NCBI RefSeq assembly: GCF_000716875.1
Contig: NZ_JNWQ01000069.1
Coordinates: 1 to 34,815, forward strand
DNA from: Streptomyces novaecaesareae
Lineage (GTDB): Bacteria; Actinomycetota; Actinomycetes; Streptomycetales; Streptomycetaceae
Reading direction: 5' to 3'
DNA length: 34,815 nucleotides
Part shown: in pieces, positions 23,360 through 30,499 of the stretch
Numbering within the stretch: the stretch's first letter is position 1
Layout of the letters: every line of letters begins with the position of its first letter
Translations under genes and position numbers: made by a program
Notes under the pieces: model-generated
Seen by the model: only the letters and a program-made list of their open reading frames with translations
Told to the model about the DNA's origin: nothing
Database searches by the model: none

Positions 23360-23667
23360 TGCTGCGTCAGCCCGGCACCGGCCCCCACGGGGAGCAGCGC
23401 GCGGCGGAGCCTGGCGTAGTAGGCGGAGTGTTCGGCCGCCATTTGGGCCGCGGTCCAGCCCTCCTCGGCAGCCTCCGCGGCGGCCTGGACGACCAGGCTG
23501 TCGAGCACCGCATCGACCGAGCGGCACAATTCTGCTACCGCCGCGAGCCGCTCGGTCACTTCCGATCCGCCCGGCGCGTTCCGTGCCGGGAATGCGGACA
23601 GCGAGTCGACCGCGAGCTGCAGATCGTCGAGCGTGTCCGGCCGGTTTTCCGAAGTGGAATTCAGCAT
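23356..23667 (-). CDS. Small helical protein of unknown function, coupled to thioesterase
   Basis: I do not recognise this 103-residue protein. The ATG at 23667 is preferred because GGAG lies 6 bases before it; an ATG four codons upstream (23679) has no good ribosome site. The protein is predicted helical and soluble, acidic in the middle, with SVDAVLDSLVVQAAAEAAEEGWTAAQMA and a basic YYARLRRALLP end. Its stop overlaps the thioesterase start by GTGA, so the two are made together. It may be a partner or regulator of the thioesterase. The DNA at its start is less GC-rich than the neighbours. Confidence 0.7.
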   Translation of the reverse strand: MLNSTSENRPDTLDDLQLAVDSLSAFPARNAPGGSEVTERLAAVAELCRSVDAVLDSLVVQAAAEAAEEGWTAAQMAAEHSAYYARLRRALLPVGAGAGLTQQ

Positions 23668-24001
23668 GTTTTTCTCCATGACTCATTCGGCCGTTACGGC
23701 CCGGTAACTGGCGTTCGAATACACCTGATCGGTGTCGACCCCCCGACACCTTCGACGCTATCCCAGTCGACGGGGGTCGACGGATGGTTTTCGGACCGCG
23801 ACGGGAAACTGACTTCCATCGGAGTAGTTTGCCGGTGTACACAATATGCCCCATCAGCCTAATGCTGTCCGCAATTCGGGTGGTATCGCCGACTCGACCC
23901 CCAAGATCGACTACTTGGCGCCGCGGATCTGCTAATAGCCACTCCACCACCTCGCCGTGTAGAGGTGCGTGCCGCGCAGCGTCCGGGCCCGGCTTACCGC
24001 C
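23668..24001. other. Intergenic region with hairpins, upstream of the thioesterase operon
   Basis: This gap is AT-richer than its surroundings and holds no convincing gene. GGTGTCG (23731-23737) and CGACACC (23744-23750) form a 7-bp hairpin with loop ACCCCC. GTCGACCCCC (23734-23743) is also repeated inverted as GGGGGTCGAC (23772-23781), so two alternative pairings compete. GGCCGTTACGGCC (23689-23701) is a further short palindrome 22 bases upstream of the start codon. The promoter for the 23667 gene must be here, but no clear -10/-35 pair could be fixed. Confidence 0.5.
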
Positions 24002-25390
24002 CTACCGCCCGGCGACCAGGTCCGCGAACCGGGCGATCGGCGAGGTGGTGGCCCGTCCGGCCGTCTCCTGCCGGTCGGCGGCGTGGTAGGCGGCGTACAT
24101 CGCGTGCACCCCCAGCCAGCGCAGCGGCTCCGGCTCCCAGCGCCGCACCGTGTGGCCCACCCAGGGCAGCCCGGTCAGCTCGGTCTCCACACCGAGCACC
24201 AGGTCGCGCAGGGTGCGCCCGGCCAGATTGGCCGTCGTCACCCCGCTGCCGACGTACCCGCCCGCCCAGCCGAGCCCGCTCGGCCGGTCCAACTCCACGG
24301 TGGCGCACCAGTCCCGGGGGACGCCCAGCACACCCGCCCAGGCATGCTCGATCCTGGCGGTCGCGGCCGCGGGGAAGAACCGGTCCAGGATCGCGCGCAG
24401 TTGGCGCACCGTCTCCACCTGGGTGGAGCCGTCCGAGTCCGTCCGCGAGCCGAACCGGTACGGGACCCCGCGCCCGCCGAGCGCGATCCGGTCGTCGGCG
24501 GTGCGCTGCGCGTACATGTAGGCGTGCGCGAAGTCCCCCAGCACCTCACGGCCCTGCCAGCCGGCGTCCGCCCAGAACCCGGCGGGCAGCGGCTCGGTGG
24601 CGACCATCGCGGAGTTCATCGGCAGCCAGGTCCGCTTCTCGCCCCGCAGACCAGCTGTGAACCCCTCGGTGGCGCGCAGGACGTGGTCGGCGGTGACGGT
24701 GCCGAGCGGGGTGACGGCGCGGGGCTTGCGGTGGGCATTTCCGGGGAGGATCGCGCCGACCGGCGTCCCCTCGTACACCTCGACCCCCAAGTCCCGTACG
24801 ACCCGGGCCAGTCCGCGCACGAGCTTCGCCGGCTGGATGCGCGCACCGTACCGGGACCAGGAGCCGCCGAGAGTACCGGCCACCTGGACGCGGTCCGTGG
24901 CCTCCTTGGCGCTCAACAGCTCGACCCGGCCCTCGCCGTACGCCCGCTCGCCCTCGACGAACGCCCGCAGCCGCTCCAACTGCGGCTTGCTACGGGCCAC
25001 TTCCAGCACACCGCCGCGCACGATGTCCGCGTCGACGCCCTCGGCGACCGTGACATCGACGACCTCGCCGACGGCCTCGTCCATCACCCGCTGCATCGCC
25101 GCCGCCCGCTGCTGCCCGTACCGCCTGGCGAACGCGCCGCGCCCCGCGAAGCCGTTGTACAGCCACCCGCCGTTGCGCCCCGAGGCGCCGTACCCGCAGA
25201 ACCGCCGCTCCAGGACGGCGATCCGCAGCGAAGGATCGGCCTTCTTCAGGTAGTACGCCGTCCAGAGCCCGGTGTACCCGCCGCCGACGACACACACGTC
25301 GACCTCCCGGTCCCCCGGCAGCCCGGGCCCGGGCTCCGGCACCCCGCCCGCCGCGTACCAGAACGACACCCCGCCGTTGACCGCCGCCAC
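24002..25390 (-). CDS. FAD-dependent oxidoreductase of the DAO/PuuB type
   Basis: The 462-residue protein starts at GTG 25390 with GGAGG 6 bases ahead. The FAD-binding GGGYTG is at residues 36-41, preceded by the short GGVSFWYA lead that many gamma-glutamylputrescine oxidase-like proteins carry. The C-terminal third has the DAO-family FAD contact (WAGGYVGSGVTTANLAG). Such enzymes oxidise amines or amino acids with oxygen and release hydrogen peroxide. It lies alone on the minus strand, with no polyamine genes nearby, so the substrate is open. Confidence 0.87.
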   Translation of the reverse strand: MAAVNGGVSFWYAAGGVPEPGPGLPGDREVDVCVVGGGYTGLWTAYYLKKADPSLRIAVLERRFCGYGASGRNGGWLYNGFAGRGAFARRYGQQRAAAMQRVMDEAVGEVVDVTVAEGVDADIVRGGVLEVARSKPQLERLRAFVEGERAYGEGRVELLSAKEATDRVQVAGTLGGSWSRYGARIQPAKLVRGLARVVRDLGVEVYEGTPVGAILPGNAHRKPRAVTPLGTVTADHVLRATEGFTAGLRGEKRTWLPMNSAMVATEPLPAGFWADAGWQGREVLGDFAHAYMYAQRTADDRIALGGRGVPYRFGSRTDSDGSTQVETVRQLRAILDRFFPAAATARIEHAWAGVLGVPRDWCATVELDRPSGLGWAGGYVGSGVTTANLAGRTLRDLVLGVETELTGLPWVGHTVRRWEPEPLRWLGVHAMYAAYHAADRQETAGRATTSPIARFADLVAGR

Positions 25391-25496
25391 CGGGAACCTC
25401 CCACACCTCGCCGACCTGCCCGGACGCTACCTCCGGACGATCGGCGCGGACCACCCCTCACACTGCCAGGATCGCCCACCGTGATCAGCCACCCTG

Positions 25497-25994
25497 TCAG
25501 TCCCGGAGCAGCTCCAGGGCCCGCGTCCAGCTGTACGAGCCGGGCACGAACTCCGCGACCCGCACCCCCATCCCCCGCAGCCTCGCCAGGCTCTCCTCAT
25601 AGGCCGGATGCGCCGCCTGCGCCGCACTCAGACACGGCTGAACGGCGACCGGAATCCCCCACCCGTACGACTCGCAGAGAATCCCTAGCGCGAGCGTGTC
25701 CGAGATCCCCAGGGCCCACTTGTTGACCGTGTTGAACGTCGCCGGAGACACCACGATCGCGTCCGGATCCGGCAGCGGCCGAGGCTCCCCCGGCTTCCGC
25801 CACGCGGAGCGGATCGGATACCCCGTCTGCGCGGTGATCGCGTCCACGTCGATGAACCCCATCGCCTGCGGAGTCGCCACCACCCCCACCTCCCACCCCT
25901 CCGCCTGCGCGGCCGCGATCAACTCCCCCACCCCGCCCGCAACCCCCGCCGCACACACCACGACGTACAGCACCGGCCTCTGCGCCTCGGACAC
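25497..25994 (-). CDS. Flavoprotein of the HFCD family
   Basis: The protein of about 165 residues opens RPVLYVVVCAAGVAGGV and has PATFNTVNKWALGISDTLALGILCE, the FMN-binding pattern of homo-oligomeric flavin-containing Cys decarboxylases (HFCD: PPC decarboxylase, EpiD). A conserved VQPCLSAAQAAHPAYEESL follows. The start is uncertain: GTG 25994 fits the usual length of such proteins, while GTG 26018 would add eight residues; neither has a strong ribosome site. In Streptomyces this type often sits next to ATP-binding or XRE regulators, and here the truncated ATPase gene lies directly upstream. The substrate is not known. Confidence 0.8.
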   Translation of the reverse strand: MSEAQRPVLYVVVCAAGVAGGVGELIAAAQAEGWEVGVVATPQAMGFIDVDAITAQTGYPIRSAWRKPGEPRPLPDPDAIVVSPATFNTVNKWALGISDTLALGILCESYGWGIPVAVQPCLSAAQAAHPAYEESLARLRGMGVRVAEFVPGSYSWTRALELLRD

Positions 25995-26058
25995 CCGGAA
26001 CCCCCACTCTCGAACCACCGACGAACCCCAGAACAGTAAGCCGCTGCCCGCACGGTCT

Positions 26059-26358
26059 GGCCACCCGCACGGTGCGGTCGGTGATCCGGCGGATCGAGAC
26101 GGTCATCCGCGTCAGGCAGCCGGTCTTCACGGCGTTAGCCACCAGCTCGCTGACGATCAACTCCCCCACGTCGATCAGCTCCGGCAGTTCCCACTCCGCC
26201 AACTTCTCCCGCACCAACCGACGGGCGGCGGAAGCCGACTCCGGCACATAGGGCAGCAACCCGGTCGCCGGGCAGGGACGCCGATCGGGCGGGTCGCCCG
26301 ACATCACCTGAGAACGGCAGGCGGCCCTGGCACGCTCCACCTCGACGGATCGGCTCAT
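26059..26358 (-). pseudogene. Truncated ATP-binding anti-sigma-factor-like protein (HATPase_c)
   Basis: From ATG 26358 (GGAG 9 bases ahead) the frame gives ASAARRLVREKLAEWELPEL and then IVSELVANAVKT, which is the N box of RsbW-like GHKL kinases. It then gives MTVSIRRITDRTVRVA up to residue 100. At that point the expected G1 and G2 boxes are missing. The frame stays open to 25597 (253 residues) but only by reading out of phase through the flavoprotein gene. The break coincides with a 10-bp direct repeat, CCCGCACGGT, at 26047 and 26064. I read it as a deletion that removed the second half of the gene. Without the ATP-lid motifs it should not bind ATP normally. Confidence 0.65.
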
Positions 26359-26411
26359 CGCTGGTCACTCCTCAGTGGTCAGGGAGGCCCCGCCAATCTC
26401 AAGGCCGCCAC

Positions 26412-26447
26412 CTGGTAGCCGTTCCCGAGGGCGGGAACGGCTACCAG
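26412..26447. terminator. Perfect 16-bp hairpin in a divergent intergenic region
   Basis: CTGGTAGCCGTTCCCG (26412-26427) and CGGGAACGGCTACCAG (26432-26447) pair over 16 bp without mismatch around an AGGG loop. This is the form of an actinobacterial hairpin terminator. It lies between two genes that diverge (26358 leftward, 26561 rightward), where no transcript should end. It may be a relic terminator of a lost gene. Confidence 0.7.
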
Positions 26448-26560
26448 TCACCCAACCCGTCGCGGGGACGCCCTGAGGACTCCGACCCAGTGACTCCAAG
26501 TCGAGGTCATCACACTCTCCGTGGCCGTACGATCGAACCGAGCCGTCAAGGGAGCGAAGA

Positions 26561-26872
26561 GTGGACCGTCAGCCGGACCCGCGCCAGGTCGTCGCGGGGC
26601 TCCTCGACAACCAGCTCACTCTCGCCCACGCCCACGTCCAGTGCGGAAACCTGGACGCCGCGGTTGCCGTAGGCGCCGACCTTCTCGCCACCAGCCCGAC
26701 CCTGGGATCCGTACGGGTCATCAACCAACTCGACGGCCTGGCCGACCTGCTCGGCAGGCACCGCGACTACAGACCCGTACAGGAATACCTGGCACGATTC
26801 GACGAAGCGAGCAGGACGAGGCTCCTCCTGCTCGCCGACATCATCCCGGCACCACGGGGAGGTTCATCGTGA
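26561..26872 (+). CDS. Short TPR-like protein, resembling the C-terminus of XRE regulators
   Basis: The product has 103 residues from GTG 26561, with GGGAG 6 bases ahead. It reads LDNQLTLAHAHVQCGNLDAAVAVGADLL, then VINQLDGLADLLGRHRDY and FDEASRTRLLLLADI. This helical repeat pattern matches the last TPR units of Streptomyces helix-turn-helix/TPR regulators, which are usually about 400 residues long. The N-terminal DNA-binding part is absent. It may be a genuine small protein, since it has a good ribosome site and overlaps the NUDIX gene by GTGA, or a decayed fragment that keeps coupling to the next gene. Confidence 0.65.
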   Translation: MDRQPDPRQVVAGLLDNQLTLAHAHVQCGNLDAAVAVGADLLATSPTLGSVRVINQLDGLADLLGRHRDYRPVQEYLARFDEASRTRLLLLADIIPAPRGGSS

Positions 26873-27399
26873 GGCCCGCACCGTCCGACACCGAAGCCTG
26901 GTACGCCCACCTCGCCGAGGGCAACGCCAGGCAGGCCCGCAAGCGGGTCTCCGCCGACGTCGTCCTGCGCGACGAACACGGTCGCATCCTCACCGTGAAC
27001 CCGACCTGCAAGGACGGGTGGGACCTACCCGGAGGCATGGCGGAGGCCAACGAGCCGCCCGATCATGCCGCGATCCGCGAGCTGCGCGAGGAACTGGGCC
27101 TCGCCGTCACGATCCGCCGCCTGCTCGTCGTGGACTGGGTTGCGCCGCACGGGCCTTGGGATGATCAGCTCGCTTTCATCTTCGACGCGGGCACCCTCTC
27201 CCCCGCCCTCGCAGCGACCCTGCGCCCACACGACGACGAGCTCTCCGAGGCCGCCTTCCTCCCGGCCCCCGAAGCCGCCGCGCGCCTCCGCCCACGGCAG
27301 CGCACCCGTCTACAGGCTGCTCTGCGTGCGCTCTCCGATGGACGAACGCAGTATCTGCAGGACGGCGCGGAGCCATGGCAGTTCCGAGCAACCGAGTGA
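26869..27399 (+). CDS. NUDIX hydrolase
   Basis: The 176-residue protein starts at GTG 26869, with GGGGAGG about 6 bases ahead and a GTGA overlap with the preceding gene. The Nudix box is complete: G56, E62, R70-E71, E74-E75 and G77, in the order GX5EX7REUXEEXGU. It hydrolyses nucleoside diphosphate derivatives with a divalent metal. The N-terminal 25 residues (WYAHLAEGNARQARKR) recur in a Streptomyces subgroup linked to regulator genes. The exact substrate cannot be read from the sequence. Confidence 0.9.
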   Translation: MRPAPSDTEAWYAHLAEGNARQARKRVSADVVLRDEHGRILTVNPTCKDGWDLPGGMAEANEPPDHAAIRELREELGLAVTIRRLLVVDWVAPHGPWDDQLAFIFDAGTLSPALAATLRPHDDELSEAAFLPAPEAAARLRPRQRTRLQAALRALSDGRTQYLQDGAEPWQFRATE

Positions 27400-27414
27400 T
27401 CGAAGGACGATGAC

Positions 27415-27771
27415 ATGACCGAGGACGGCCGGATCTTCCGTGAGGCGTGGATCGCCGGGGTGCGCAGGCACTTCCCCGGCGAGCCGAAGCCCGGTTACAT
27501 CGCGCCGTGGGACGAGACGCCGGAGTGGGAACGGGCTTCCGCCGCAGCCGTGTTCGGGCAGATCCGGGACTTCGTCGCCGTCAGCGCCGGGACCACCGCG
27601 AAGTTGACCCGCGAGCAGAAGGGGCGCTTCGTCGCGCTCTGCTGGATCGCCCAGATCCACAAGCACATCGAGAACCCCAAGCCCGCCTATGTCGCCGATT
27701 GGGACGACCTGCCCAAGTGGCAGCGGGAGACCGATGCCGACATCTTCGAGGCCATCGAACGGCAGGTCTGA
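27415..27771 (+). CDS. Small internally duplicated protein of unknown function
   Basis: The product has 118 residues, starting at ATG 27415 behind GAAGGA. It contains two related units of about 30 residues: KPGYIAPWDETPEWERASAA near residue 25 and KPAYVADWDDLPKWQRETDA near residue 87. Both share the pattern KP-x-Y-x-A-x-WD-x-x-P-x-W-x-R, followed by a helix ending in IF or VF. This resembles the aromatic W/P pattern of RyR-type repeats, but I cannot assign a family with confidence. It is 15 bases downstream of the NUDIX gene and ends just before a strong terminator, so it is the last gene of that operon. Confidence 0.75.
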   Translation: MTEDGRIFREAWIAGVRRHFPGEPKPGYIAPWDETPEWERASAAAVFGQIRDFVAVSAGTTAKLTREQKGRFVALCWIAQIHKHIENPKPAYVADWDDLPKWQRETDADIFEAIERQV

Positions 27772-27784
27772 ACCTGACTTCACC

Positions 27785-27818
27785 GTGCTCGCCTCTGCGA
27801 CCTCGCAGAGGCGAGCAC
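27785..27818. terminator. Bidirectional hairpin terminator
   Basis: GTGCTCGCCTCTGCG (27785-27799) pairs perfectly over 15 bp with CGCAGAGGCGAGCAC (27804-27818) around an ACCT loop, followed by a short CTT tail. It sits between two convergent genes ending at 27771 and 27827. Confidence 0.85.
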
Positions 27819-27826
27819 CTTCCGGC

Positions 27827-29293
27827 TCAGGTGCGGAGCCGGACCGGTGGGGCGAGGGAGGGCGGGGAGCAGCGGGGGGAGGTCGCGCAGACGGTCAGCG
27901 GCCTCGGGTTCGGCCCGTCGGCGGTCCGGACGGACCAGAGCACGGGGTAGGTGCCGCCGCAGATCTCGCAGCTCGGGCGCGGAGCGGCAGCGGGCCTCGG
28001 GGGGACGGTGGGCGGGGCCGGGGGAAAGGGCGGCGCCGGCGGCGCGGCCGGGGGTGGCGGGAACCGCGGGGGTGGCGGTGCGGTGTCCCAGATGGCGATG
28101 CCCGCGACCGGCGCCCCGAAGTCGTGGGCGCACTGGGAGCAGGTGTCCAGGACGGCCTCCGTGCGCATGTCGCCGCAGGCCGGGCAGAAGGTGACCGGCT
28201 GCTCGTCGGCGGCGGTGCTCTCGCAGCGCGTGCAGATGAAGTCCGGGTCGATCTTGGCCTGTCGGAAGATCGACCCGAAGATCATGAACGGGTTGAGCTC
28301 GCCGTCCTTCTCGTACACGTTCTGCAGCACCGAGTGGATCGTGTGGAGCCGGTGCCTGCGTGCCCGTAGCCGTTTGAGGTCGAGGTTGACCACCTTGGTC
28401 TGCCGGCAGTCCCGGCAGGTGCAGAGGGTGCGGACGGGCAGTCGCGAGCGGATGCCGAGCTGGCGGTGCAGGAACTCGAAGGCCGGGCGGTCTTCTTCGG
28501 TGACCGGCACCTCGACGACGCCCGCCCCGCCCGCGCCGAGGCGGCCTTCCACCGCTGCCGCCAGTCGTGCCACGTCGGCGGCGAGTCGGTCCGGCACTCC
28601 CTCGGGCCGGCTGCTCATCATCACCGGGATCGCGAGCAGGGTGCGGGCCGTGGCCATGTCCATGGTGACGAAGCCGGCCGGGGAGCGGAAGACGACGCCT
28701 GCGACGCCCTCCCACAGGGACGGGCCGGTGGGCCGGTGGCCGGACAGCCGCTCGTTGATGCGGGCCGCGACGCCTCCGACGAGGCGCTGGCCGGTCTCGT
28801 GGTGCCGGGCGAGGGCCTCCGTCTGGGGTGCGCGGGCCCACCACCGGGGCTGCGGGAAGCCTGCTGCCGCGTCCGGGTCGAGGCCGGTGAGTGCCCGGTC
28901 GAGGGCGTGCAGCGCGGCTTGGAAGGCCGTGACGTAGGGCGCCTGTACGCCCAGTGCGACGACCGAGACCGCACGGTCCGTCAGGTGCACCGACATGGCG
29001 GTGCACCGGGCGGCCGGCTGGTCACCGCCGGGGCCACTACCGGGGGCGCTACCGGGGCCACTACCGGGCTCACCGTCGGGGTCGGCGGCGAACTGCAGGC
29101 GTGCCGCGAGCGGGACCTGGTCGGGCAGGAGCATCGCCGAGCGGACGGCGGAGCCGCGCCGGGCTTCCACCACGGTGGCCATCTCCGCGGTGACCTGGAA
29201 GCCGAGCGAGCGCAGCGCGTCGACGGCGGCGACCCGGACGCGTCCGGCGTCGGCGCGGACGCGTCGCTCGGCGTCGAGGGTGATCGAGGCCAC
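27827..29293 (-). CDS. Zinc-ribbon protein of unknown function
   Basis: The 488-residue protein starts at GTG 29293 with GGAGG just ahead. The N-terminal 260 residues are mixed alpha/beta without a family I recognise, and include a Gly/Pro/Ser-rich insert. Several Cys clusters follow: CTCRDC, CTRC, CPAC, CSQC and a final CEICG. They are arranged as zinc ribbons, with the central NPFMIFGSIFRQAKID helix between the first and second. A Pro-rich linker of about 40 residues precedes the last cluster. There is no signal peptide or membrane segment. It may bind nucleic acid or act as a scaffold. It stands alone with its own terminator. Confidence 0.75.
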   Translation of the reverse strand: MASITLDAERRVRADAGRVRVAAVDALRSLGFQVTAEMATVVEARRGSAVRSAMLLPDQVPLAARLQFAADPDGEPGSGPGSAPGSGPGGDQPAARCTAMSVHLTDRAVSVVALGVQAPYVTAFQAALHALDRALTGLDPDAAAGFPQPRWWARAPQTEALARHHETGQRLVGGVAARINERLSGHRPTGPSLWEGVAGVVFRSPAGFVTMDMATARTLLAIPVMMSSRPEGVPDRLAADVARLAAAVEGRLGAGGAGVVEVPVTEEDRPAFEFLHRQLGIRSRLPVRTLCTCRDCRQTKVVNLDLKRLRARRHRLHTIHSVLQNVYEKDGELNPFMIFGSIFRQAKIDPDFICTRCESTAADEQPVTFCPACGDMRTEAVLDTCSQCAHDFGAPVAGIAIWDTAPPPPRFPPPPAAPPAPPFPPAPPTVPPRPAAAPRPSCEICGGTYPVLWSVRTADGPNPRPLTVCATSPRCSPPSLAPPVRLRT

Positions 29294-29383
29294 GACTCCT
29301 CCGGGGCGGTCGGGAGTTGGGGGCCGGCCTGACGGACGGTCCCTGCGGGCGGCGAGTCTAGCGGCGTACCGGGGGCCTGTGGG

Positions 29384-30373
29384 TCACTCCCCGGAAGGTC
29401 CGCCGACCGCCGCGGCCGCGAGCTCGGCCGCGGCGTCCGCGCAGCCCCAGCTGAGGGTCACGCCGGCGCCGCCGTGGCCGTAGTTGTGGACGTACCGGGT
29501 GCCGGAGCGGTCGGGTGCGGTGGCTTCGAGGCGGATGCCGCCGCGGCGGGCCGGGCGCAGGCCGACGGCGTGGCCGAGGACGCGGGCGCCGCGCAGGTCG
29601 GGGACGTGGGCGGTGCACCGGGTGAGGATCGCCGCCGCGGTGGCCGGGTCGGGTGTGGTGTTCCAGTCGTCCTCGTCGAAGGTGCCGCCGAGGACGACGT
29701 CGGTGCTGCGGGGGTGGACGTAGGTGTAGCCGGCCGGGTCGTCCTGGATGCGGGTGGAGGTGTGCAGGCCGGGGTTGCGGACCAGGACGAGTTGGCCGCG
29801 GATCGGGTGGACGGCGTGGTCCCCGCAGAGTTGCCGGGCGCCGAGTCCGGTGGCGTTGACGACGACGGGTGCCCAGGCCCGGGCTTGGGCGAGGACGTCG
29901 AGGCGGCGGTGGACGATGTCGCCCCCGTTGTCGAGGACCCGGCCGAGCAGCCACGGCAGGTAGAGCGGCATCTCGACGGCGGGGGCCGTGAACGACCAGC
30001 CGTCCGCGTAGGCCGGTCCGCGTTCGGCGGGCGTCAGCCGGCGCAGCTCCGGGACGGCGGCGCCCCACCAGGGCGTGCCCGGCGGCTGCTGCCGGTGCAT
30101 GGCCATGCGGGTGTTGCGCATCGAGACGCCGGGTATGCCCGCCTCGGCCTGGCGGGCGAACTCGGCGAGGGTGGCCGCGCCCCATTCCGCCACCCGGCTG
30201 CTCACGTCCACGCCGACGGGGTACCAGACGGCCGCGGCCACGGCCGAGGTCGTCGACAGGAGGCCGTCGGCCGTGACGACGACGACCCGAAGTCCCTTGT
30301 CCTGCAAGCGCAGTGCCGTGGTGAGCCCGATGATCCCGCTGCCGACCACGACGACGTCCGCCGTACGTTCCAC
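29384..30373 (-). CDS. D-amino-acid oxidase (DAO)
   Basis: The protein has 329 residues, starting at GTG 30373 with AAGGAGG 7 bases ahead; the same frame is open far upstream but without a start. GSGIIG at residues 11-16 binds FAD. Near the C-terminus (about 294-310) YVHNYGHGGAGVTLSWG matches the DAAO/DASPO signature almost exactly, and GLRPARRGG includes the arginine that holds the substrate carboxylate in this family. It deaminates D-amino acids to keto acids, ammonia and hydrogen peroxide. The divergent LysR gene and the operator between them suggest induction by its substrate. Confidence 0.9.
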   Translation of the reverse strand: MERTADVVVVGSGIIGLTTALRLQDKGLRVVVVTADGLLSTTSAVAAAVWYPVGVDVSSRVAEWGAATLAEFARQAEAGIPGVSMRNTRMAMHRQQPPGTPWWGAAVPELRRLTPAERGPAYADGWSFTAPAVEMPLYLPWLLGRVLDNGGDIVHRRLDVLAQARAWAPVVVNATGLGARQLCGDHAVHPIRGQLVLVRNPGLHTSTRIQDDPAGYTYVHPRSTDVVLGGTFDEDDWNTTPDPATAAAILTRCTAHVPDLRGARVLGHAVGLRPARRGGIRLEATAPDRSGTRYVHNYGHGGAGVTLSWGCADAAAELAAAAVGGPSGE

Positions 30374-30474
30374 CGTGGACCCTCCTTCCAAGGGCCGCCA
30401 ACGGGGTGTCGGCGGCTGGTTCCAGGGAATCCGTCGGCACCCCGGACCGTCCAAGACCGGTTCTGTCGGTCGGC

Positions 30475-30491
30475 GATAAGCGGCCCTTATC
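30475..30491. promoter_or_regulatory. LysR-type operator between the DAO and lysR genes
   Basis: GATAAG-CGGCC-CTTATC is a perfect 6+6 bp palindrome and contains T77-N11-A89, the classical LysR box (bases 30477 and 30489). It overlaps a -10-like TATCAT (30488-30493) that lies 6 bases before the lysR ATG, so binding would repress lysR while leaving the DAO promoter available. Confidence 0.72.
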
Positions 30492-30499
30492 ATCGCCGG

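Noticed and set aside
22766..23950. A 394-codon version of the thioesterase
   Set aside because: The extra N-terminal part runs through another coupled gene and a hairpin-rich intergenic region. The GTGA overlap start at 23359 explains the data better.
30452..30465. CAAGACCGGTTCTG as a third LacI operator
   Set aside because: It shares the GACCGGTT core but the outer bases do not pair, and it sits in an unrelated promoter.
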